From: Branchiostoma floridae
Taxonomy: Eukaryota > Chordata > Leptocardii > Amphioxiformes > Branchiostomatidae
Direction: 5' to 3'
Assembly (NCBI RefSeq): GCF_000003815.2
Contig: NC_049983.1
Coordinates: 12,100,283-12,164,282 of the forward strand
DNA: 64,000 nt
Shown: positions 15,201 to 27,497 of the stretch, in pieces
Layout: every line of letters starts with the position of its first letter
Numbering within the stretch: the stretch's first letter is position 1
Translations under genes and position numbers: made by a program
The notes under the pieces: model-generated
What the model was told of the DNA's origin: nothing
Seen by the model: only the letters and a program-made list of their open reading frames with translations
Database searches by the model: none

Positions 15201-18200
15201 AAACACAGAGACAAAGCGCCCGTGCTTCTCTTACAAAGTGATATAGCTTTCTCAACAGATTCTGTCCGGTCACCTGACAGAACCTAACCTCTGGGTGAAA
15301 GGATTGTTAGCCATCTTGTTTCCTTTCCAACATGGCCGCAATGGATAGAGCTTCTCGAAATGGAAAATTTGGGATTTGTAGAACTCTTCGGAGTCACATG
15401 ATTTTTGGTGCAAATTGCGTGTTTCTAGCATATTGGTAATTTTGATGACATCATTTTGGAATTTATTTTTACTGTGGTCCCCCTTTTCGCTGAGTTATAT
15501 TCGCACTTTCCATGCATGCTTTTTGTACTAACAAAGAAAACAAACAGTATAATCAGGTTACATACATAAATAAAAGTAGATGTAATACAAATAGTGATAT
15601 GTTCACAGGTATGTGTATTGCATGACAACACATATACTAGGGTTGTTGAACTCACAATTATTTTAAACCAGTGGTTGATTGAGAAGTGCTTCTTGATGAT
15701 CAAAAGGCATCATTTTCTTGTTAGGCTATTCTTAAAGTTCAATAGCAAGAACAAGTTTCCTAACTGTGTACATCTTGAATCAATGGTTTGCTCCCATAAG
15801 TCTTTTTCCTACATGACTCATCCACAGAAAAGGCTAGCTCACCGTGCTCTAGGCGATCCAAAAACACCGCGTCTTTATCTGGTTACTTAACGTCGACACT
15901 TTCTACACGTTACAGACGTTGTTTGATCTGTGATAACACATCTAAAGAGCACTTGAGGTAGATCAACATTTGCTGTTCAGAACTAGAGCAAATATTTTTT
16001 TTAACAGACTCGGTTTCTCCGAGCAGTTGTGGTTTGGTTCCTTAATGGAGCATGAAGATGTCCTGTGTTCTTTACTGTGGACGTGGTCTGGACTGAGCGA
16101 ATTGTCATGAATACGGGGCTACGATATCAAAAATACATGGTTATTTCCTCTAGCACAGCTTTGTTGATGTCTATGTGGATCCGTATCAGTCCTATCTATA
16201 CAAAAGGAACCGTTTCTTTCGAAACGGAATGCAAGGGGAACAAGAAAGGGAAATTGAAGCTTTTTAGACAGTGGGACAGTGAAACCGTAACAAATGAGCG
16301 ATGTATTCATGTCTGGAATCCGGCTTCCGGACATAAAGGAGCCTTTACCATACTAAATAGAAAGTAGAACAGCGAGTGATACTAGAGAAGGACGTATTGA
16401 TTATATCGTCCCTATTGCATGATACACAAATGCCCCTAATGTACATCTGTTGTGTAAGATCCTCACGCTATAGCCGACCCGTCTTGCAGAACGGGACCTG
16501 CCGTGCATGGTGACGGTTGGTGGGGCTTAACTCCGCCTAATGGCCGCAGACCCTCTCCTGGTCCCACCTCACACCAGCCCAGGCGTGTAAAGACCCACAG
16601 ACCAGCGGCATGTCTGGCTTAATGTGCCCAAAATAGCAACGAGCTGGTCTATCTTAGCCATGCATTGCAATACAAGCGGCCCGTGCCAGTGATTAGTCAA
16701 AGACCCACAAATCACATCAAATATGATTTTGGATTAGTTAAGTTTCAGGCTTTATTTGGCGAAAAACGGGAAAACCAATCATGATATTTAAAGGTAATCT
16801 TTTGATATGATTTGCGTAAATCATTACTTAATTGTCAGGTTTGTTATTTTGGTGGAGCCAGGTTGCTGGCACTTTGCAGGCTCTCAGGATTCACTCTTAG
16901 CACTTTAACAGTGAGAATGAGTGAGAGTTAAACATACACATCAACCACAAAAATGCTCTTCGAAGCCGGATCGTTGTTAAAAGTAACAACATCCGAAGGC
17001 TTGGTCGTTTGTTCTGTTGTGTTCCACTCAAGACCACGTACTTCTCACTTTGAATGACATCTTTAAAGGCTGAAGCACTGCGGAATTTCTTATTCCGACT
17101 GTCGACAGAACAGCTTTTGGGACGGTCTCCTCGCTGTTAGTGATGATTGTCTGTTCACGCTGTATTCAGCCTGATCCATTTGCGACGTTGTGCCCCATTT
17201 GAAGTCAATGGAAACCGAGGGCTACTGGGAACGCCCGGTGTTCAGGAGACATTCCAGCACTGCTGTCACAGTCCTTTACTTCTCCTCCGTGTGAGATACC
17301 CTCAGCATAGGTTGTGCATTTAACGTGCTTTTATAAGTTGTGTTATACATTCTTTCTTCGTATCCTTCATCGACCTCAACAGAGGGCACTTCCTGGGAGT
17401 GTGGACCCTTGTAATCACGGTAGGGGTCGCTTCTTTCCCTTCACGGTTGAGACAGCCTACAATCTGGACATTCTTCTCTTCATTCAATGTTGTTAGCAAG
17501 CCTAGTGGCTAACCTAGTAGTTTAGATTCCTTCCTTATCTTACTTTCTATCTCTCTGACAATTGTACTACCCCGTTCCTGTAAGACCCTGTAACGTGTGA
17601 TCCCGACACGCCTGCTGCCGGCCGTCTGACGGATCGGCAGGCTCCGGGATTAACCTTAAGATGACAAGTTGGCGAACAATAGTAACTCAGAATGAAGGAA
17701 AACTCTGGGAATGCACCACACGTAGACTGGCTAAGATGCTTATCACCAAGCCAGGCATAACAGACTGTCGTACACAAGGTGTGAGACACAGACATGGTGT
17801 GTTGTACAGTACAGGTGGGTGTTGAACTTGTATTTTGTCGTCCTCCTCCTCAGGACACCTGTCTCTACCGAAGCACGCCGGACTGTCCGCCGCGCGGTGC
17901 CGGTCCCCCATCGACATGGAGGCGCCCATGGTGGTAGGGAACGGTCAACAGCAACAACTGCCCATCCACCACGAGAGGAGCAACTCTGGGGACGACACGC
18001 TCTCGTACCCGAGGGACGACTCGGATAGCGCCATCGTCATGGAGAGCGACATGTCTCAAAGGTCAGCTCTCATGAAAACGTTTTTTTTATGTTTTATTTT
18101 TAGAGATTTTAAATGCGATTTCCAATGCAGTCCTTACAAAATCACAACAAATAAAGAATTATACATTCACAATGATAAAACATAAAGTAGTAATCAGTGA

Positions 18201-21200
18201 GCACATGAGTAATAAATCAACTCAAAATAACAATCAATAACAAATCAAAATCATAAAACATCTCTTAGAACTATCTCTATAATTACGTGAATCTGACCAT
18301 TGATGACAGCTTCCATTTGGCTATAGTGTTTGTTTTCATTAATGTCTGACAACCTGAATTATTTTTGTCATTGTTTGTTTTGCCTTGTCTGTCGATAATC
18401 ATCAAGATTACCGACTAGAATTAGCTTGTTCATCTCTGTTCATTCTCCATTCCGGTGAATTAGTAATGTTTAACCTATTTTCTGCTTTTATTTAATTCCC
18501 AATTGACATATTTTATCCCTTTTTAAGGCATCCAAGTGACAGTGACGACACCTCTGGGTCCGGGGACGACCGCCATCTTGATATGTCAAGGACAAGGAAA
18601 GGTCAGACCCCGGCACGGAGCGTGTCGGTGGTTATAGAGCGACAACGTGGCCTGTCACCCGCAGGTCAGGGCAACAAGAACATTTACGGACAGCTGGAAA
18701 TCACCGGAGATCGCCATGACGTACGGTTCCCATGGCAACGCGATGTAGCCACTCAATGTGACTTTAACGCTGACGTCATGTGTAGCCGTTGTGCGATGGT
18801 TATCAGAGAGGAGGATGAAGGTGTTGAGAAGGAGAACATGTCAGTTGGTCAACAAACTGTCGTCCGCAGAGACAAGAGTAAAATGCAGATGACCAGGGCC
18901 CGGCCAGCATCAGCCGACTGGTCTACTAGATACACGAGAACACTTGATAACAGTAACTTCAGGCCGCCCAACGTGGCGAGGCCGAGGCTACTTGCTGAAG
19001 AACTCACCGACGATGTGCAGCGGCGGCGAGCCGAGGCTGCTCGGATGTCCTTCGCCAGACGCACACACCTGTCCCTGGACGCGCCCTCTGAACCTTTACA
19101 GGTGGTGAACCTGAGAGAACCCGGGCAGGGCAGGAGGGGCGAGAGGCCCATGTCGGACGGGTGGGCCGACCAAAAGGTCCAATACGGCAGTGTGCCCTCT
19201 GAGAGCTTGTACTTCCCCCCTCCCAGTGACTCCCCCAGGGTTGTGAGAAGGGAGGCGGCTGATGTGCGCAGGATGAGGCCAATGTCTGCAGACTGGTCAA
19301 ACGTCTCCACCAGCTGGGGACCACCGGTCAAACCTCCGCAGACACAGACAGGCTCGGACCCTGAAATCAGGGCGCGGGTGTTTGCGTCAGAGGTGCCTCC
19401 CATGGACTATCAACAACCAGAATCAAAACAATTGAACAGGGCAACATCACTTCCGCCAGCAACCTTCAGGGTGCGTACACTTACCGACAGAAACACCATT
19501 AATCTTCCCTAACCACTTATTTAATATATCCTCCCTTTCATTCACATGAGTGTTTTCAATAACCTTATCAGTAGGCTGAACTTGAAACCGCTGTTTTGTA
19601 GGATCAACACAAGCAGCTCCATGGCGTCGGTGTCAGCACTGTGGAGGAGGAGGATGACGGCCCGTCAGCTGATGACAGCTCTCCCAAACGGGCCAACAAA
19701 GGGTCAGCTTCTCCCAACACTGACGACGGCTCTTCGGACGATAATTCTGTTAAGGTACAGTAAACTCTTTCTCTGTGTGACGACTGGAATTGTTAGTACT
19801 ATTTACTCTGCCCTGTTTCTTCTTTTGCTGACATACAGAACTACAATATGTAGACAGTGAAAGAACATCGGATTTTATTCCCGGTCTACGGCAGTGATCA
19901 CGTACTAACTTATAGCAAACCGTAAGACACAAGATATGTCAAACGGGGAGCGTCTCCTTTTATCCAACGGTTTATGTAAATAACAACTGTGTTGCTATTA
20001 GAATGACAACAGAGATGGCCTTCAGTTAATCAACTTTGCGTCATTTGAAGAATAGAAACGTAGTACGGGGGGTCTGATGAAAAATTATTTCCGGCTGGCG
20101 TTAGGGTGTTTGCTAGCCTTTTGACAGTTTGGCAATCTTTCCAACCCACTGACTGTGTTGTTTTTGTTGTTTCAGGGCACGGACGATGACACTCCAAGGT
20201 AAGAATACTGCAAAACAACTAATCTAGTTAACCTTGACCCTAGAGAGGGTTAATCTCTAAGCAGATCTACCTGTACCGGTGGATCAATGGGCATTTGCCA
20301 CAAGGGCAAATGGACTGTTTTGAACGTTCCATTGAGATTGTTTAGGCTAGTGGCTAAAGCCTGCCCACCACAGGCATATCTCCTTTGAGATTAGAGAGGG
20401 GTCTCTACCAAACCTTCTTCAACACTAAATATTATATTTCTTGAAGTTTCCCTGTTTGTCTTTTTCTGAAGTGTTTAGTAGCCCTCACGTACACAATTAA
20501 CAAACGTTCACCATTTGCACAATGACCTTAACGGCTGAAACATGATTCCCACGTCCAAAGACAGACATGTCAACGCGAGACCTCTTAAGTTAAAAGTAAT
20601 TTGTGATAGACAGAACGCAGGAGACATAACCTCAAACAGCTGCTGGACGTCCTCGAGATATTTACTTGTCCGTGAATTCAGGTAGCACGTACCGCGTCCT
20701 GGGCTGGCCTGATGTGAAACAGTACACTGTGTGTCCGGTACGAGGCATAGGCAAACAGGAATTGGCCTCTGCCCGATTACCCCGATGTACCAGGTTTCGT
20801 TAAAGCTACAAACTAGTCTTAGCAAAATATTCTTTCCGCACTGAAAGTAGGTCAGAAATGCGGACGCTGCAGCTGTAGGGCAGCCTGAGTGTTTTGGTTC
20901 TAGAATCTAGTGTGGATTTGAGTTTTGAATCCGGCCAGTGTCAGTCAGCTTTACTGCAACTCTTAACCAAACGCATGAGTCTGCACGGAGCTGACCTGAC
21001 AATGATTCGCGCTGTGCTGCTGTTCTACAGAAAACGGCGGCAGAAGAGAGCACTGAGGCGGCGGAGTTCGCTGATCGTGAGCCTGCCCGGACTGCAGGTG
21101 TCGCCGGGAGACTTGCTAGTCTGTGAACCTGGGGACTATCATGACGGACAGGCAGCATTAGCAGGTACGTCTTTATGGCAAAATTGAGATAACGGAATAC

Positions 21201-24200
21201 AACTCATAATTGATTGTACATCATGTTTTGTACCGGCATGATAAGAATAACGCGTGCTGCAGTAGGATGCAAAATATCATTTAAGTGACCCCAGCCATGC
21301 ATGTGTTTGTCTAAATGTCTCCTACTTGCACCTTTACAGCTCTTAAAGACAGACACAGGGGGTCTGCTGCTAATCTACTTGAAGGTGAGTAACTCATCGT
21401 GATTCTCTGTTGTCTCATTCATGCAGGAATCATTCATTTACTGACGTTAACGTATCCAATGTGTACAACAATTACAAACCTGGCGTTCTACTCAAACTCC
21501 ATGTGTATTGTTTTCCACAGATGAGAAGAAGACGAAATCGGCATGGGCCTTCCTGAAGACGAACTTTGTAAGTATAGAACCAAAGCCTGTGTTTTATGTA
21601 TTTCATCTTCCACACTGAGGACGGTAAAAATGACCAATCAGAAAATGACCTCTGCTGTAGCTGAAGCTTACGGAGTATCCCACTTATTTTCACAGACCAA
21701 GAGTAAGGAGAAGGATGAGCGCAAGAAGAGCACGGCCTTGGAGGTCGCCCTGACCACCATCAAACAACGGGACCTTGGAGAGCATCATCTTAATGCCTAC
21801 AAGGTACTAATAATCGATTAATGCAGTAAAAAAGTCATATCTACGCCTCACAGTGTATTTTATTTATGTTTTGATAACTCTGTAGGGGTGAGACAAAATA
21901 CGAAGAACGTCTGACGCCACGTTTATGGTTTGTCTTCGGATTCACACTGACCTCCACGAAGTTGAGCACAAAATCCAAGCTTTCTTCATTACTCCATCAG
22001 ACCACCCAGCAAACGTGTGTATTGCAAAAGCGTAGCAACTTGTTCTACACGATAAACACACACAGGGGAAGCCGCAGCTCGTGTTACCGGTGTTTGTAGA
22101 ACTTGGCACGGTACCAGACCGTACCTGAGCCGGATGGTGCCGGAATCCCTGTACCAACTACGGCACCTGGGAACGTTAGAAGTAGTTCCCACGTGCCTTC
22201 AAACAGCCGTTACTATTCTAGCTTGTGCAGTAGACCAATCGAACGGTCTCTATAAGTCAATGCAAGCGTATGTTGGGATACAGGAAAGATGCCAGGCATG
22301 TTTTTACTAGACAAGCCTCTTTCCAAATTGTGCGTGACCAACGGTACTCCATGGATTATTGTTATGTTAACCTTATTTTCAAACATGTTGTTATCAGGAC
22401 TCCCATTGGACAGACCTGATGGCCACCACGGAGCTGGGCTTACCTTCCCTGCCCCTGACGGAGATGGAGAAGAAACGGCGCGAGGCAGTCTGGGAACTCT
22501 TCACGTCAGAGTGTGTGTACCTGCTGGACCATCTCCTAATCCTCAAATATGTACGTCATTGTCACGTGATATTATGGTAGAAGATAGACCTAAGTAATCA
22601 ATATCTAAGATTCATTGATTAAAGTATGTATACTTTAGTAATGCCACATTATGCAAATGTAAGTAACATCAATTTGTATTGAAGAAGTGAACTTGACAGA
22701 AGCAAGACATTCCAGTGTGTTGAATATGATTTCTCCCTTTCTCCTCCTTCAGGTGTTCCTAGAACCTTTACTAGAACTACAGGAGCAGGGTCACGTGGCC
22801 TTTGTGGACACGCCCAAGCTTTTCGCAAACCTAGACGAGCTCTGCCAGGTGAGTGTGCAACATGTGACATAATGCAACAACATGTGACAATATCGGCCCG
22901 AATGTATAGTATAGTGTAGGCCCAAAGTGTGTTATGTTTCATAATGTTTACGCTCATATGTTTATGATCATTTGATACAACACATTGCAGAGTTTGTAAA
23001 TTGAAGTACTAAAATATTCACGACTTGTTTTGTCCAGGTGAGCTCCTGGTTCTGTAAGGAGTTGCTGAACAACCTGTTGAATAACGTGACTCCCATGGAG
23101 TTCGGCAGCACGCAGGCCGTGGTCAATGCCTTCAACACGGTACGTATTATTTCTAAAAAATAAGTCACGTTGGGTTGATTTTGTTTGGATATCATGAAAT
23201 AACTCTTTATGTCGAAATAGCTCAGTTGAGATGGTCTCCCGAGACGCCCGCTTCTGGTAGCAAGCTGTCGAAAACCGTAATTGTCTTACCCATCGTGTCT
23301 CTTGCAGACTCTGAGAGTTTTTATTAAACTATTTTGTTTTTGTAAGATAACTTCTCCACATCATAACCCATGCCAATCCCTTATTTCTTGCAGTTTGGTA
23401 CCCGGGTGTGTCCACCCTACCAGCGATATTGTCTCAACTACTCCAGTGCACTCTCCTACATGGTCGAACTGCGAAAGAACGAAGACTTCAAGGAATTCAT
23501 CCAGGTAAAAAAAAAACTGCAATCGTGGAAAAATATATATCATTGAGAACAAGCCCATTTCGTAGCTATCTACCAAATAGTAGTGTGAAAATTTCAGACG
23601 AAATCTATGTGAAACATACCAAACATTCCCGTGACTTGTATTTCCAGTGGTGTGAACAGGACCCACGGTGCAATCGGTTGAAGCTGTCGGACCTGCTGGT
23701 GGCTCCCATGCAGCACCTCACCAAGTTCCCGCTCCTGCTCAAGGACATCCGCAAACGTACCGAGGACGCAGACGACAAGACTTCCCTAACGGCAACTTTA
23801 GAATCTGTGGAGGAGTCTATAAGTAAGACACATTCTTAATCAAAATATAATGTTGAATGTGTCTGGTTTTCTTTTACTAAAGTTTCAAACATTTCATCTC
23901 CAATATAGCTGCAGCTTTAAACTTTTAAACCTAAAGTACAGAATGTCAAATAACTCTTGTTTTGATGTGTTTTTGAAGGAGAACTTGAGGGGAAAGTGAA
24001 GTGGCTGACGAACTTTGAGCGTCTACAGGAGCTACAAGAACTCATCGAGTTCCCCGCAATAGACCAGGAAACAAAGGCATATGTACCAGAGGTACGTTTT
24101 TCTGCATAACAGCCCAAACTAGAACTAGGGAAACTCTGTTGGATGATACATTAAAAAAACAAAGCTAAAGGATATATGGAAAACTGGATTTCTAGGTCTT

Positions 24201-25631
24201 CATGCACTGGGTAAGCTTTGGTCGGCTTTAATGTTTTCCACTATGTCTGTATCAAATGTTTCCTCTTGTTTATCTCATAGTTCCTGAGGGCGACCCTGAT
24301 GAAGCAATCCCACCAGAACATCCTGGCAGATCCAACGAGACAACTACTATATGAAGGGTCACTGTGCATGTTAGGTGCGTTTTTACATGTCTTAGTCTTG
24401 TGTATCTGACGGATAGACCAATGTAACATTTAAGGAATAGAGCTTAACTAATCTTGACTTTGAAAGTGTGGTAACGGTTTCTTGCCTGAAATTAAACTTC
24501 GAGTGCAATATGAATCTTTATATGGCTATTCATTTCATCACATGGTTATGGCATGAGTATTGGCACTAATCAACTGTCTTCCTTGTTGACATTGCCAACA
24601 GAGAGTGGAAAGCCTGTTGATGTGTACCTGTTCCTGTTTGATGATTTGTTGCTTATAACGAAGATGAGGAAAAACGCAGCGAAAAAGGTGAGGCACTGCT
24701 TAAATCCTTTTCCTTACTAGTGAAACATTCTAAGGTGTTAGCTTAAAGCTTGACCTAGTAGGAAATTAAGTTTGCCTATTGCCTTTTTTGTATTCAATTG
24801 CAATGTTTTGATGATGCCACTGTATGTAACATTGAAATAGTACAATTGCTGACTTTCCCTCCTATTTTTCAGAAACAATCCATGGACCAGTTCCCCCATG
24901 GCTCTGTCTCTTCGAGGAAGACCTCTCTGATGCACAAGGATGGACCAGTCTTCACCGTCTACAGACAACCTGTGCCGCTAGACAGGCTGGCCATACATGA
25001 TGTTGACATTCCTCAGTCTGTTGGTCAGTACTATTCAACACTTGTACACTGATACACTTGGCAGGCTTTTCAGCCTTGGTTGTTGGTGACCTTAAGTAGA
25101 GCGGCAATGCCATGTTATAATAAATTGGACAATTGAGTGACACAAGCACACCATCGGCTGACATATAGTCTAATAGTTGGTTAAGGCAGTCCAACATTGG
25201 CTGGTAGAATCATGGAAGGACACTGAATTGCTAGAGACTGTAACAATAACAGGCTTATCTGAGCATAATTACAATGTAACATTTGTATGTTACAAAAGTA
25301 GTACATTCCAATTGAATGAGAGTAAAATGAGGTAGCTGTAGCATTTCCTTGGACATTCTCCAAACAGTGGAAACCAACTTACTATGCTGTAATTGTTATC
25401 TAAAGTATGACTTTTCTCCCCACAGCTACTGGACTGAAGCATGCCTTCGTGCTGGTCCATGAGAACCGTTTCCAGCACGCAGCTGCAGTCCTGACCCTGC
25501 AGGCCTCCAGTGAACCCATGAAGGCCACGTGGCTGGCCAACCTGAACAGCGCCAAGGACAACTGGCGGGAGTTTCTGGACAGCCAGGACCAGCAGGGACA
25601 GGACAGTACCACTGCGGAAGAGAAGTCCTGA
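9267..25631 (+). CDS. Rho guanine-nucleotide exchange factor, DH-PH (PLEKHG family, PLEKHG7/5/6-like)
   Basis: The 21 coding exons are 9267-9464, 11220-11396, 11662-11788, 17854-18061, 18528-19470, 19602-19754, 20176-20198, 21031-21164, 21340-21384, 21521-21567, 21696-21803, 22398-22550, 22753-22848, 23038-23139, 23394-23504, 23648-23822, 23979-24091, 24281-24374, 24602-24687, 24873-25023 and 25426-25631. All have GT-AG borders, and phases add up to 3450 nt (1149 residues). The start is fixed by an in-frame stop at 9240. Features in order: a charged N-terminus; a coiled coil at about 110-165; a long disordered region with three RPxSxxW motifs (362, 443, 487); an RRRSSLIVSLPGLQVSPGDL block near 620; a DH domain at about 738-940 (DLLVAPMQHLTKFPLLLKDI is the classic helix); a PH domain at about 985-1135 (DVYLFLFDDLLLITK). 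Family knowledge: DH-PH proteins load GTP onto Rho GTPases at membranes and the actin cortex. The block near 620 and the PH sequence remind me most of PLEKHG7; PLEKHG5/6 are alternatives. The protein ends soon after the PH domain. Confidence 0.9.
11789..17853 (+). other. 6.1 kb third intron of the RhoGEF gene
   Basis: This is the largest intron of the gene, between the coiled-coil exon and the first Ser-rich exon. I see no spliced exon in it. One small patch near 15311-15345 has a CCATCTTG and an AACATGGCCGC in YY1-like contexts followed by a 35-codon frame (15332-15439), which could mark an internal promoter or chance. A GC-rich patch around 16480-16600 has no recognisable content. The 1.75 kb first intron (9465-11219) likewise holds nothing I can name. 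Confidence 0.5.
22398..25631 (+). other. DH-PH catalytic module of the RhoGEF (exons 12-21)
   Basis: Exons 12-17 (22398-24091) encode the DH domain: EKKRREAVWELFTSECVYLL is the first conserved helix (CR1), and KLSDLLVAPMQHLTKFPLLL in exon 16 is the signature CR3 helix that contacts the Rho switch regions. Exons 18-21 (24281-25631) encode the PH domain. They begin with the strand LLYEGSLCM, contain the YLFLFDDLLLITK strands, and end with the alpha helix MKATWLANLNSAKDNWREFL. No catalytic exon is missing or frameshifted, so the copy looks functional. Confidence 0.88.
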
Positions 25632-26800
25632 AATCATCCCATATTTCACTAACCATAAATGACATCCACATGCCTGATACATAAACTGAACATTGCCAAT
25701 CCGTCGTGAAAGCGACATCCAAAACAACTGTCAGACTCCTTATCATTCATCGTCTGATGTTAGAAATACTTAAGACAATCATGTACATGGGTGTCTAATG
25801 ATCTTTTCAGTTGTGACAGTTACAATGTTGTAAACGAATACTGTTCTCAACTTAGCTTCAACAGGCTGTCCTGAATGAATTATTGTCTGGCAAAGATGCG
25901 GGTAATCTGGCACCAGACCACTGTAAACACACTGGTCTCAGGAGGACCTTGTATGTGCTCACCTGTACCAAAGTTTTGCAATTTGAAACACCTGTTTTCT
26001 TGCTGCATGTATTCAAAGCCACATATTCTAGGTTGCAGTATCCTCTAGTATATATTTCTAAGTTTACTTATGTGCTGTTTTTAGCAATATTGTTTTAAGA
26101 ATCTATATCTACAGTACTATTGTTTCATGTAACATGACCAGTTTAATATTTGATTAGAAAAATGTAAAAAAAAGGTAAACATTGCATTCATATTTAGATA
26201 TCTTAAATTGCCCCAGTTGACCTGGCTGCTATTACCCCAAGTGTATATTCAAATGGTAAAACCCTTTATTACATTTTTTTTTCTTTTTTTTTTTGAGTGG
26301 TACTACAAGCAAGTTTGTACCAGCCTGGTTCTATTATTATTATGCAGTACGATAGTAGCATGTGGATGAGAAACATCATAAAGAATTCCACTTCTCCAGT
26401 AATAGAAATGGAGACTTGGCATTGTTGTGACAGTTTCTTTCATACTACATTTTTGTACATCTCTCTTGCTACTGAAAGACCCAAAGGTATTCCTAAAATC
26501 ACTGTATGTATCCATCTCTACTCTTTGTAGGTGTTTAGTGTGTGACTGCTGAATTGGACTGCCAATTTTGTTCCACGGATGCTCTTACGTTTCTCTATGT
26601 TAGTATGTAATCTGAAGCTTACCATGACATGGTTATTTGTACAGAGGGATGTGTGGTCTGCTGTTCACAGGTATTGTCAGCTGGGAAACATTTTCATGAT
26701 AGTACTGTCCAGCTAGTAGTCACTTCTTTCGAATATATGAATATTGTATGTGTATAATATTCACAATATGTACAATAAAACATTTTATAAGAAAGAAAAC
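25632..26800 (+). terminator. 3' UTR and poly(A) signal of the RhoGEF gene
   Basis: AT-rich, without conserved frames. A canonical AATAAA at 26774-26779 follows a run of TATGTGTATAATATTCAC, placing cleavage at roughly 26.79-26.80 kb. The 3' UTR would then be about 1.15 kb. Confidence 0.65.
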
Positions 26801-26887
26801 AGTGCTGTTCATTGTGTCAATAGGTATTGTGTTTGAGGGGAAAAGAAATACAATAGACTGTAAACATTTTACTTTTAGGTACTAAAA

Positions 26888-27497
26888 TTTATTGCTGAAC
26901 TTCCCACAGAATAAAATCTTTATTTCTTTAATACACAAAAATTCAACATAACGAAGAAATAATGGAATCATAATACATGTCTTAACGATGCAAGAATCCA
27001 CAGGGATTGCTAAGAAATAGCACACCAATAAACTGTATGTACAAGCAACTCAATGACCTGTGAGAGTCCACTGTACAATGGGTGTACAAAGCCTCTGCAA
27101 GATGAACAAACTTATCTACAAAATTTTATATTTTAATCTACAAATCTGTTAAAAGAGGCAACATATTGACAAAATGATTGTAAGATTCTTGCTCTTGAAA
27201 TTGAAATTGCAAGCCCTTATAACTCATATATGACAATTTCGATAAAAACTCTGTAGATACACACATTCATATGTCAAAAATATCTAAAAACTGTACATGT
27301 CATGTCCAACAATCTGAGGTCATAGTCAACAAGGATGTAATCAGAATATCATCATGTCCTATGCCAAAGTTGTTCTACTGTAGTCTGTTCCATACATCAA
27401 TCCAGTTAAAATTCAGGCATGTGCTAGAATTGTGGTAGTCTTACTATAGCCTACTCCATAGTAGTGGCCTTGTTTAGGTCATGTGCACTGTTATCTA
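26888..27497 (-). terminator. 3' UTR and poly(A) signals of CCDC66
   Basis: On the minus strand AATAAA hexamers lie at 26919-26924 and 26888-26893, about 570-610 nt past the CCDC66 stop codon. They face the AATAAA of the plus-strand RhoGEF gene across only about 110-140 bp, so the two genes converge with almost no spacer. Confidence 0.6.

Noticed and set aside
18849-19403. 184-codon minus-strand frame
   Set aside because: Shadow of the long fifth RhoGEF exon, whose plus-strand frame joins its neighbours in phase.
20240-20405. Small MITE-like hairpin in a RhoGEF intron
   Set aside because: AGAGAGGGTTAATCTC and GAGATTAGAGAGG look inverted, but pairing is poor and no target duplication is seen.
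23216-23275. tRNA-like stretch (TAGCTCAGTTGA then GGTAGCAAGC)
   Set aside because: There is an A-box-like start but no proper B-box and no cloverleaf; too short and diverged to call a tRNA or SINE.
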